A stretch of 5,791 nucleotides of DNA, taken from the NCBI GenBank assembly GCA_937897005.1, contig CALCOQ010000104.1, positions 1 through 5,791 on the forward strand. The letters run 5' to 3'. The translations under genes were made by a program, and so were the position numbers. Origin of the DNA: an uncultured euryarchaeote (GTDB lineage: Archaea; Thermoplasmatota; Poseidoniia; Poseidoniales; Poseidoniaceae). Below the pieces are notes generated by a model that was given only the letters and a program-made list of their open reading frames with translations, had not been told where the DNA came from and made no database searches. The first letter of the stretch is position 1. Every line of letters begins with the position of its first letter. Positions 1-5,410 of the stretch are shown here, piece by piece.

Positions 1-1130
1 GCCCTCCTGCGGATTCACCTTCCAGTGACAGTGGCCCTCCTGGCGGCCCTCCCAGTGGTGGCCCTCCCAGTGGCCCTCCTGCAGATCCGCCTTCCAGTGA
101 CAGTGGCCCTCCCGGTGGTGGCCCTCCCAGTGGCCCTCCTGGTGGTCCTCCCGGTGGCGGTCCTCCTGCAGATCCGCCTTCCAGCGACAGCGGCCCTCCT
201 GGTGGTGGCCCCCCCAGTGGTCCTCCTGCAGATCCGCCTTCCAGTGACAGCGGTCCTCCCGGCGGCCTCCATTCAACTGTCGATGAGTCAACAGACATTC
301 CTTCCGACAATTCCTTTGAGCCGGTCAAGGTCATCAAGGAACCACTCCCTATTCCATCTGAAGCAGAGGAGTTGATATCTCAAGCTCTTGATATGGTTAC
401 TCTTTCCGCTAATAAGATGGGGAATCTTGAAACTGAAATTGAAAGACTTAGAGGTGCCCTGACTGGTAGTGCAGAGATTATTTCAGAAATTGAAAGTCCA
501 CCAATGCCCCCAGTAGTAGGCCCCGATTACGTGATTTCATCACATATAGTTGCTGATTTTGTACGAATAGGCCGCCAATTACACCGTGAAGGCTTGGTAC
601 ATTCTGATGTAGGAGAGGTATCAATATTGAATCCAGATGAAGCAGGCCTCATGCATACTTCGGTGAAAGGTGCAATTTTAGGTCAGATGACTGAAGATGA
701 TATTGCCAGTGGAAGGCTGGGCCAGCCTCCTCCTCCAAATGCACCCGAACAATGGAGAATTCTCGAAGTTCTTCTAGCCTCTAAGTCATTGGAAACAAGA
801 GGTCCTGCAGCATGTATCCATACCCACCCCCCTTATGCAACAGCGATTTCGTGTGAAAAAGATTTGATTGTTTTGAAACCAATCGATGAAGAAGGAATCA
901 AACATCTAGGGAATATTGTGATTGTCGAGTTGGATGGTGAAGATCAGGAAGGAGATCTTCGTCAGTTGGCTGAAGCATTGAAACAAGGGAACATGAAGGC
1001 GGTTGTGGTAAAGGGGCATGGTGTATTTTCCACTGGAACCACCTTTGATGAAGCGTGGAGATGGGCCTCAGTCATTGAACATAGTATGCGAATCTTGATG
1101 CATGCAAGGCAAGCCAATCTCAAGGTTTAA
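1..1130 (+). CDS. Repeat-linker protein with C-terminal class II aldolase/adducin domain (5' end outside window)
   Basis: The reading frame is open from the left edge (first full codon at 3) to TAA at 1128-1130, giving 375 visible residues; the start is off-window. In order: a Pro/Gly/Ser/Asp repeat tract (residues 3-88), an acidic linker (89-123), a probable helix (124-165) and a class II aldolase-type domain (about 170-375). The domain shows the metal-binding pair H273-T-H275 (HTHPPYA) and the third His, H339, in VVKGHGVFS. Family members use a divalent metal for aldol cleavage or related sugar chemistry; the substrate here is unknown. The catalytic-Glu region reads APEQW (E249, Q250), so the Glu may be shifted or lost, and the usual GN.S motif reads GEVS (E205). 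A TTG at 372 or ATG at 393 could start a shorter aldolase-only protein. I prefer the long frame because the linker (positions 267-371) has natural acidic protein composition. The domain is fairly certain; the true N-terminus is unseen. Confidence 0.8.
   Translation, partial: PPADSPSSDSGPPGGPPSGGPPSGPPADPPSSDSGPPGGGPPSGPPGGPPGGGPPADPPSSDSGPPGGGPPSGPPADPPSSDSGPPGGLHSTVDESTDIPSDNSFEPVKVIKEPLPIPSEAEELISQALDMVTLSANKMGNLETEIERLRGALTGSAEIISEIESPPMPPVVGPDYVISSHIVADFVRIGRQLHREGLVHSDVGEVSILNPDEAGLMHTSVKGAILGQMTEDDIASGRLGQPPPPNAPEQWRILEVLLASKSLETRGPAACIHTHPPYATAISCEKDLIVLKPIDEEGIKHLGNIVIVELDGEDQEGDLRQLAEALKQGNMKAVVVKGHGVFSTGTTFDEAWRWASVIEHSMRILMHARQANLKV
9..266 (+). repeat. In-frame tandem repeats encoding Pro/Gly/Ser/Asp linker
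   Basis: Four imperfect units each open with a gcagatccgccttccag-like segment: 9-80 (72 bp), 81-167 (87 bp), 168-227 (60 bp) and a partial 228-266. All three spacings are multiples of three, so length changes keep the frame. Each unit encodes a core of the form AD-P-P-SSDSGPPGG followed by variable PPSG/PPGG sub-repeats. The near-identity at nucleotide level, including third positions, suggests recent duplication or homogenisation. The array may extend left of the window. It is a coding low-complexity linker, not a CRISPR array: there are no unique spacers. Confidence 0.9.
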
Positions 1131-1713
1131 TCAGGCTTCTACAGTGCGAAACAAAATTCTTAATGATTTCAGTTCCATATTCTGAATCATTTACTTCGGG
1201 ATGGAATTGCAATCCAAATCGCGTCGCATCATCATTCTGCATCGCCTGAACATTACACGAAGCACTACTGGCGGTTATGGTGAAATCATCTGGTACAGGA
1301 TGGACTTCATCATTATGTGATTCCCAAACCACTTGGGTTTCAGGAGTTCCTTCAAACAAGATACCCCCCCCTTCCACCAGTTCAATTTGCATTGGTCCGA
1401 ATTCAGGTTGAGGCGCTTCTCTAGCATCTCCTCCATAATGACGAGCCATGAATTGGTGTCCAGCGCAGATGCCGAGAATCGGTATATCGAGATCAAGATA
1501 CTCTCCACAACTTCCGAGTTCGCCGGTCAGCCCCACTCGCGCTGCTCCGCCCGACAGCAACAGCCCATCAAGCTCTCGCAAATCATCGATTGGTGTTGTA
1601 TTTTCGATTATCATTGTATCAACACCCAGATGTCGTAATACGCGCCATTCTCGGTGCGTCCATTGACCTCCATTATCGACCACATCGATAACCAGGCTGT
1701 TTTCATCATTCAT
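1120..1713 (-). CDS. guaAA: GMP synthase [glutamine-hydrolysing] subunit A (glutamine amidotransferase)
   Basis: A 197-residue class I glutamine amidotransferase. It releases ammonia from glutamine for the separate ATP-pyrophosphatase subunit (GuaAB), which aminates XMP to GMP in cytoplasmic purine synthesis. The split form is typical of archaea, and the length matches the stand-alone subunit (about 190). Visible features are the N-terminal VVDNGGQWTHR (residues 11-21), oxyanion-loop LLLSGG (51-56), nucleophile elbow GICAGHQ with C83, the specificity motif W130-x-SH-x-DEV, and H171 and E173 of QFHPEV completing the triad. ATG at 1711-1713 places the first beta strand at residue 7, as expected. 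No GuaAB partner is in the window. The gene is convergent with the aldolase gene, its last 11 bp overlapping that gene's end, and is divergent from rpoP. An inverted repeat lies 10 bp upstream of the start. A G8 homopolymer (C8 on +, 1364-1371) encodes Gly-Gly-Gly at 115-117. Confidence 0.95.
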   Translation of the reverse strand: MNDENSLVIDVVDNGGQWTHREWRVLRHLGVDTMIIENTTPIDDLRELDGLLLSGGAARVGLTGELGSCGEYLDLDIPILGICAGHQFMARHYGGDAREAPQPEFGPMQIELVEGGGILFEGTPETQVVWESHNDEVHPVPDDFTITASSASCNVQAMQNDDATRFGLQFHPEVNDSEYGTEIIKNFVSHCRSLIKP

Positions 1714-1723
1714 GCTGAAATGC

Positions 1724-1755
1724 GCGGCATGGCCTACAACTCATGAACATGCCGC
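1724..1755. promoter_or_regulatory. Inverted repeat in the guaAA/rpoP divergent region (candidate operator)
   Basis: Perfect 8-bp arms gcggcatg (1724-1731) and catgccgc (1748-1755) are separated by 16 bp. The repeat sits 10 bp from the guaAA start codon, where it could bind a dimeric regulator or fold in the guaAA leader RNA. The arms share CGGCATG with the repeat upstream of ridA. The rest of the gap (1756-1847) holds only weak A/T-rich stretches around 1755-1762 and 1779-1790; I cannot assign a firm TATA/BRE to either gene. The regulatory role is inference. Confidence 0.35.
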
Positions 1756-1836
1756 AATATTCGCCCGCAGCCACCATGATAGCATATTGTTGGCGCGTGG
1801 ACAGGTTCAAAACAGACGGGCAAGTCGCCGTGCATC

Positions 1837-1843
1837 GAGGGAG
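1837..1843 (+). promoter_or_regulatory. Shine-Dalgarno site fixing the rpoP start
   Basis: GAGGGAG lies 4 bases before ATG 1848. This, together with family length, favours the 50-residue rpoP product over an in-frame extension back to an ATG at 1743, whose added residues do not resemble Rpo12. Confidence 0.6.
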
Positions 1844-1847
1844 TAGT

Positions 1848-2000
1848 ATGGCAGCAGGCGAAGTTGAATACAAGTGCACATTCTGTGGGAACATGGAATC
1901 TTTCACACCAGAAGTGAATGGAATCAGTTGTAAGGGCTGCGGTAGCCGTATTTTCATGAAGGCGCGCCGTTCTGGACACAAGACTCTTGATGCGGTTTGA
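1848..2000 (+). CDS. rpoP: DNA-directed RNA polymerase subunit P (Rpo12)
   Basis: A 50-residue zinc-ribbon protein matching archaeal Rpo12, the counterpart of eukaryotic Rpb12, a small core subunit of the single archaeal RNA polymerase that helps hold the large-subunit assembly platform together. Four zinc ligands are visible: C10-x-x-C13-G and C28-x-x-C31-G, followed by the family signature G-S-R-I (32-35) and a basic stretch KARR (38-41). Family members are usually about 45-50 residues, so ATG 1848 is chosen over the upstream ATG 1743. Nothing looks truncated. ridA follows 69 bp downstream on the same strand. Transcription presumably starts in the region shared divergently with guaAA. Confidence 0.92.
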   Translation: MAAGEVEYKCTFCGNMESFTPEVNGISCKGCGSRIFMKARRSGHKTLDAV

Positions 2001-2020
2001 ATTACAACAAATCCATTTTT

Positions 2021-2061
2021 CATGACCGAACAGGTCTTGAGCATGATATATGTTCGGCATG
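2021..2061. promoter_or_regulatory. Inverted repeat upstream of ridA (candidate operator/promoter)
   Basis: Arms catgaccgaac (2021-2031) and gttcggcatg (2052-2061) pair perfectly over ccgaac/gttcgg, then over catg/catg after a one-base bulge. The 20-base centre includes an A/T-rich gatatat-like stretch (2045-2051), roughly 20-25 bp before the preferred ridA ATG at 2070, a plausible spot for a TATA element if the leader is very short. The right arm carries CGGCATG, also found in both arms of the guaAA/rpoP repeat. Location suggests autoregulation or promoter occlusion, but this is inference. Confidence 0.35.
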
Positions 2062-2069
2062 CGAGAGCA

Positions 2070-2465
2070 ATGGCACGCGAGAGGGTTGACACCGGCACTC
2101 CATTTGAAAAGGTTGCAGGATTTTCAAGAGCCATCAGAGTCGGCAGAACCGTTCATGTGGCGGGAACCACAGCTACTGATCAAGAAGGTCGAGTTCTGGC
2201 AAAAGGGAATGCTGCTGAACAAACCAGAATTGTGATTCAAAGAATAGAAAGAGCACTCAAAGAAGTAGGCGGTTCTCTTGAGGACATCGTTCGAACCAGA
2301 ATGTATGTGGTGAATGAGAATGATTGTTACAGGGTCATGAAGTCTCACGGAGTAGCATTCAAGGAAATTCTACCTGCTTCAACTTTAGTGGTTGTCAGAT
2401 CATTGGTCGATCCGGAGATGTTGGTTGAGATAGAAGCAATTGCCGTCATTTCTCGCAACTCTTGA
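2070..2465 (+). CDS. RidA/YjgF/UK114-family protein lacking the canonical catalytic Arg
   Basis: A 131-residue protein with the Rid family pattern: VDTGTPFEKVAGFSRAIRVG (residues 6-25), the strand ending in AGTTA (31-35), a central helix (48-65), SLEDIVRTR-YV (69-80) and the C-terminal signature DPEMLVEIEA (114-123). Rid proteins form cytoplasmic homotrimers with active sites between subunits; canonical RidA hydrolyses reactive enamine/imine intermediates such as 2-aminoacrylate. Canonical RidA has an essential Arg (R105) in PARS; here the aligned segment is PAST, with S104 in its place, while E120 of VEIEA is retained. That pattern fits Rid subgroups without proven imine deaminase activity, so the substrate is open. 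ATG 2070 is preferred because homologues begin near this point. Upstream ATGs at 2022 and 2043 would add 16 or 9 residues and translate the inverted repeat. It sits between rpoP and an RFC-like gene, which does not reveal a pathway. Confidence 0.88.
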   Translation: MARERVDTGTPFEKVAGFSRAIRVGRTVHVAGTTATDQEGRVLAKGNAAEQTRIVIQRIERALKEVGGSLEDIVRTRMYVVNENDCYRVMKSHGVAFKEILPASTLVVVRSLVDPEMLVEIEAIAVISRNS

Positions 2466-2504
2466 TCGCTGAATTTCCACAATCCTTCATGAACCGTGGC
2501 TTTC

Positions 2505-2513
2505 AAGGAGGGG
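2505..2513 (+). promoter_or_regulatory. Shine-Dalgarno site deciding the RFC-like start
   Basis: AAGGAGGGG, the strongest anti-SD match in the window, ends about 10 bases before ATG 2523. It lies inside the reading frame if GTG 2496 were the start, so it argues for ATG 2523. Confidence 0.6.
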
Positions 2514-2522
2514 GCGAGGAAC

Positions 2523-3674
2523 ATGGTAAGTTGGTTGGAGACCCACGCCCCTCAGCGTTTTGAGGAGTTAGCAATTCCAATAGAAACGAAGCACACCATT
2601 CAATCTGCAGCCGTTTCTCTCAACCTCCCACATTTACTATTCGCAGGCCCAGCAGGCGTAGGCAAAACTGCTACAGCCCGTCTTGTTGCAAGGCAGGTGC
2701 TTGGAGCGGGATGGAAAAGTACCACCCATGTTCTTCAGGCCAAGGATATCAAGAAATCAGCTGGGGCCATGAAAAAATTTGAGGATTTTATACGACCAGG
2801 TGGTGCCGGTAAGACAGGAACATTGGCCGGAACTTCAAGCCTAGATGCATTTGATCGCAATCTATCAATGAATATTGATTCTGGACCACCACCCGCAGGT
2901 CAAGAAAATGACATACTTCTTTCAGCGCGTCCCCGCGCCCCGGTGGCTAGAATTATAATCATCGAAGATGCCGATCACCTCGGTCCAATCAGACAAGCAT
3001 ATCTTCGTAGGATGATGGAATCAGAGACACATACATCGCGTTTCATTTTCACTGCACGAGCACCAAGCAGGGTGATAGATGCACTCAGGTCCAGGTGTCA
3101 ATCGATACGGATTCCTTCAACATCTCCTCAAGATATTGAAAACACTCTTTCATCGATAGCAATGGCTGAAGGAGTTGTCTTGGCTGAAGGAATAATAGGG
3201 GACCTTGTTCATATTTCATCCGGCAATCTGCGTAAGGGTTTGTTTTTGTTGGAAATGATGGTGCGGGGGCGAAGATTCAGCGACAGGGGTTCTTTGCACG
3301 ATATAGTCGCGGCAACGACACTCACTCCTGTTCAGCAGATGTTAGAACTTTCATTGAGAGGTAGAGTCCACGAATGGCGTTGGGAATCAGTGGGGGGCGG
3401 CAAGAACAAGAAAATCTTGAAAGGTGCAATGGGGAGATTGGACGAATTGATGGGTACACATGCTTTGGCTTCAGAGGATATCATCGATCAGTTACACCAT
3501 CTTTTGACAAAAGGGCGTCTTCTTCTTTCTGAAGGGGCATTGGCAGAATTATTGGATTCTCTTTCAAAATGCGACTCAAGATTGCCAAGAAGCATGCATC
3601 CAAGATTGCAACTAGAGAATATGCTACATGAGATTTCAGAGATTGGTCAACGTTGGGCACTGGCAATCCAATAA
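2523..3674 (+). CDS. Divergent replication factor C small subunit-like AAA+ ATPase
   Basis: A 383-residue clamp-loader-type ATPase. RFC loads the PCNA ring at primer-template junctions using a pentamer of AAA+ subunits. Seen here: an N-terminal W-x-E-x-x-x-P remnant of WxEKYRP (residues 4-10), LPHLLFAGPAGVGKT with Walker A 42-49, Walker B IIIIEDAD (144-151) in place of the usual hydrophobic-DEAD, LRRMMES (161-167) equivalent to LRRTME, the SRC motif with arginine finger (190-192), sensor 2 GNLRK (R237), and a helical collar-like C-terminus (about 256-383). Oddities: the DERGI stretch after Walker A is absent, sensor 1 lacks its Asn (TARAPSR replaces the SCNYSSK type), and about 45 Gly/Pro/Ser-rich residues are inserted near 92-138, before Walker B. 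This looks like a specialised paralogue rather than the main RfcS; a second small subunit in the same complex or an alternative clamp loader are both possible. ATG 2523 is chosen for its SD; GTG 2496 would add nine residues. Confidence 0.82.
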   Translation: MVSWLETHAPQRFEELAIPIETKHTIQSAAVSLNLPHLLFAGPAGVGKTATARLVARQVLGAGWKSTTHVLQAKDIKKSAGAMKKFEDFIRPGGAGKTGTLAGTSSLDAFDRNLSMNIDSGPPPAGQENDILLSARPRAPVARIIIIEDADHLGPIRQAYLRRMMESETHTSRFIFTARAPSRVIDALRSRCQSIRIPSTSPQDIENTLSSIAMAEGVVLAEGIIGDLVHISSGNLRKGLFLLEMMVRGRRFSDRGSLHDIVAATTLTPVQQMLELSLRGRVHEWRWESVGGGKNKKILKGAMGRLDELMGTHALASEDIIDQLHHLLTKGRLLLSEGALAELLDSLSKCDSRLPRSMHPRLQLENMLHEISEIGQRWALAIQ

Positions 3675-3676
3675 TC

Positions 3677-3698
3677 TCTCAACCAATACCAGTTGAGA
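3677..3698. terminator. Hairpin between convergent rfc-like gene and tRNA-Arg
   Basis: Perfect 7-bp arms tctcaac (3677-3683) and gttgaga (3692-3698) enclose an 8-base loop, starting 2 bases after the rfc-like stop codon. On the minus strand a T4 run (complement of 3698-3701) lies 16 bases past the tRNA 3' end and abuts the hairpin. The position between two convergent 3' ends suggests a shared termination or RNA-end-protecting element. Archaeal termination depends mainly on T-runs, so the role of the stem is uncertain. Confidence 0.4.
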
Positions 3699-3717
3699 AA
3701 ACGACTCTATTCAAGAG

Positions 3718-3792
3718 CGGGCGCGGCAGGATTCGAACCCGCGGTCCCTGGCTTAGGAGGCCAGTGCATTATCCAGTCTATGCTACACGCCC
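3718..3792 (-). tRNA. tRNA-Arg (anticodon CCT)
   Basis: Reading the minus strand, 75 bases fold into a full cloverleaf: acceptor GGGCGTG (complement of 3786-3792) pairs with CGCGCCC (3719-3725) with one T-G wobble; D stem GCAT/ATGC; anticodon stem CTGGC/GCCAG with loop CTCCTAA, giving anticodon CCT; a 5-base variable loop GGACC; and T stem GCGGG/CCTGC with loop TTCGAAT. The discriminator base is G (3718) and CCA is not encoded (next bases CTC). It reads AGG arginine codons, which the neighbouring genes use regularly. No intron is present. Both internal box motifs (TAGCATAGACTGG and GGTTCGAATCC) are intact. It is convergent with the rfc-like gene and divergent from the membrane-protein gene. 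I see no duplicated tRNA 3' fragment that would mark an integration site. Confidence 0.97.
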
Positions 3793-3862
3793 ACCCCCCT
3801 CGACCCATGCCCCCATCAAGACCATTGCCCTAAGCATGATTTGACCGGTGCTCCCATCAAGT

Positions 3863-5383
3863 ATGGCCTACTCCCATTCGTACATGGGCTTTGGCGGCGG
3901 GCTTTCACCACCCCCTCTCCCAACACCATACGCAGAAGATTTCTTACCAGGAAATACCACTCTTGAACGTATCGAAGAAATGCTGAAAAAAGCGGAGATT
4001 CAGCGGTTGTATTGGGGGCAATTATTCACTTGGTGGCCAATGCAAATCTGGAGAAATGGTTTTGGGATAATGATCGCTATTTTTGCGATGGCTGGAGTAT
4101 TATTGCCACAATACACTCCACGCTCTACACTATTTGTTCTGGTGATATGGTCTACATTACTGGTCATCGCCATTGGACCTGCATTTGGAGCATCGGAATG
4201 GGCGCTTCACGGAGCATCGTTACATAATCAACATGCAAAGAAAAGAGGCCATAATCTTCAGGCACAACCTGGCTCTGATCGAATATTGGATTCTTTGAAT
4301 GATGTACGCAGAAATAATCTCCTCCATTTGGTGATGGGCTTTTCGGCCATGTTGCTGCTGATATTCTCAACACTGACTCCATTGATGAGTGTTGCTTGGA
4401 ATCTTTCACTCATGCTCGCGATGATTACAGGAGTGATGATGGCCTTGCACATACAATTGACATCAGAATCATTGGATCATCTAGAGGATGATGAACCATT
4501 TCTGACTCTTCACGCACCTACACATTACCCCACTCAAATCCACAGTACATTGAGTGAAGTTGTAGCAACACATCTCGATCCCTTGCTGAGGATGCGGTGG
4601 GATGCTTGGCGTAGACGCCTGGCAGATTCTCTGAGAACTCAAATACCTGAGGGAGAGGCACTTGAGAGATTACTTTACACGGTCCATCTTTCACAACAGG
4701 GTTTGATTCCAAAGAAGGGATTGAAGTCTGAATTAGGTGAATTGTATAGGACTGAGATAATTGAATGGATGGAGAGTGAACAGGCTCCAATCACACTTGG
4801 ATTGCTTCATCGATTGGTTGCTCATGCCAAAGCATGGCAACCATCCTTCTTCAATCTCGTAGACCGTTTGCAGATGGATATTCTAGATAATGGTGCAGCC
4901 ATAGTGAATAAGGGGTGGAGGATGGATGCAGAATGCGAATATGTCTGTAAAGATGGGCAAGGCACCCTTTTCATTTTGTTGCATAACCAAACCAATCTCC
5001 AGAAAAGAGCCAGAATTGATGTCTTTCTGACAGGAGGCTCGCCTGATTCATACATGTTTTCTGTTGAAGTCCCCCCATGTCCAACTCCTCAAACACCCCT
5101 ATCATTGATCGCTGCTACCGGTGGAGAAGACGCGGTCAAGTGGATGGCTCATTATCTTGATAGAACAGTGGTATTGTGGTTGAAAGTCACTTGGTTGGCA
5201 AATGAGAGTGGCTTGCGTCAACTATCAGTTTCATTGAAGAATGAACAAGGCGAGGTTGAGCTTTCCCAGATATTGCATACAACTGTCCAGAAAAGGATTG
5301 GTGCTGGTGATCGGAGAAGAAGGTCCAGATTACGTCTCGCGAGACGCTTGGTGAGTAAGAGTCAGGACACAAAGTCAAGATAA
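3863..5383 (+). CDS. Four-helix membrane protein of unknown function with large soluble C-terminal region
   Basis: I do not recognise this 506-residue protein. Residues 1-30 are Gly/Pro-rich and 31-50 form a charged helix. Four hydrophobic segments lie in two pairs: about 66-84, 88-109, 153-175 and 177-198. The 43-residue loop between the pairs is rich in His, Lys and Arg, so by the positive-inside rule that loop and both termini should be cytoplasmic. Residues 200-345 look mostly helical. Residues 360-445 alternate hydrophobic strands around an N-x-T-N-x-x-x-x-A-x-I-D-V turn, loosely like an Ig-type beta sandwich (weak inference). The C-terminus is strongly basic (RRRRSRLRLARRL, 484-496). 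There is no signal peptide or catalytic motif. ATG 3863 is chosen; GTG 3848 would add five residues and ATG 3884 would remove seven, and none has a clear SD. The in-frame flavoprotein gene begins 27 bp after the stop, hinting at cotranscription. Confidence 0.8.
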   Translation: MAYSHSYMGFGGGLSPPPLPTPYAEDFLPGNTTLERIEEMLKKAEIQRLYWGQLFTWWPMQIWRNGFGIMIAIFAMAGVLLPQYTPRSTLFVLVIWSTLLVIAIGPAFGASEWALHGASLHNQHAKKRGHNLQAQPGSDRILDSLNDVRRNNLLHLVMGFSAMLLLIFSTLTPLMSVAWNLSLMLAMITGVMMALHIQLTSESLDHLEDDEPFLTLHAPTHYPTQIHSTLSEVVATHLDPLLRMRWDAWRRRLADSLRTQIPEGEALERLLYTVHLSQQGLIPKKGLKSELGELYRTEIIEWMESEQAPITLGLLHRLVAHAKAWQPSFFNLVDRLQMDILDNGAAIVNKGWRMDAECEYVCKDGQGTLFILLHNQTNLQKRARIDVFLTGGSPDSYMFSVEVPPCPTPQTPLSLIAATGGEDAVKWMAHYLDRTVVLWLKVTWLANESGLRQLSVSLKNEQGEVELSQILHTTVQKRIGAGDRRRRSRLRLARRLVSKSQDTKSR

Positions 5384-5389
5384 TCGGCA

Positions 5390-5405
5390 ACGCGCCCGAG
5401 CGCGT
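5390..5405 (+). other. GC-rich hairpin between membrane-protein stop and flavoprotein start
   Basis: Perfect 6-bp arms acgcgc (5390-5395) and gcgcgt (5400-5405) with tetraloop ccga. It begins 6 bases after the TAA and ends 5 bases before ATG 5411. It could end the upstream transcript, stabilise a processed 3' end, or hinder initiation at ATG 5411. The following cgttt is too T-poor to be a convincing intrinsic terminator. Confidence 0.4.
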
Positions 5406-5410
5406 CGTTT

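Noticed and set aside
9..266. CRISPR-like array
   Set aside because: Repeats are contiguous, vary in length by codon multiples and lack unique spacers; they encode a linker.
15..375. Open frames on both strands through the repeat region (15-272 minus; 25-375 plus)
   Set aside because: They follow from the repetitive GC-rich sequence. Their products are monotone Val/Leu/Ala/Pro or Arg/Thr/Gly strings, and past the repeat the plus frame loses any protein-like character, while the aldolase frame stays natural and continues into a recognised domain.
1743..1847. N-terminal extension of rpoP
   Set aside because: The extra 35 residues do not resemble Rpo12, would overlap part of the inverted repeat region, and the SD lies just before ATG 1848.
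2799..2826. Second P-loop (GGAGKT) in the RFC-like protein
   Set aside because: The first Gly of the GxxxxGK[ST] pattern is missing (Arg at that position) and it falls in the low-complexity insertion, not after a beta strand.
3718..3792. tRNA gene as an integration site for a mobile element
   Set aside because: I found no second copy of the tRNA 3' segment and no integrase or phage-like gene in the window.
3653..3844. Plus-strand 63-codon frame over the tRNA region
   Set aside because: It runs antisense across the complete tRNA-Arg gene and overlaps the end of the rfc-like gene; no family resemblance.
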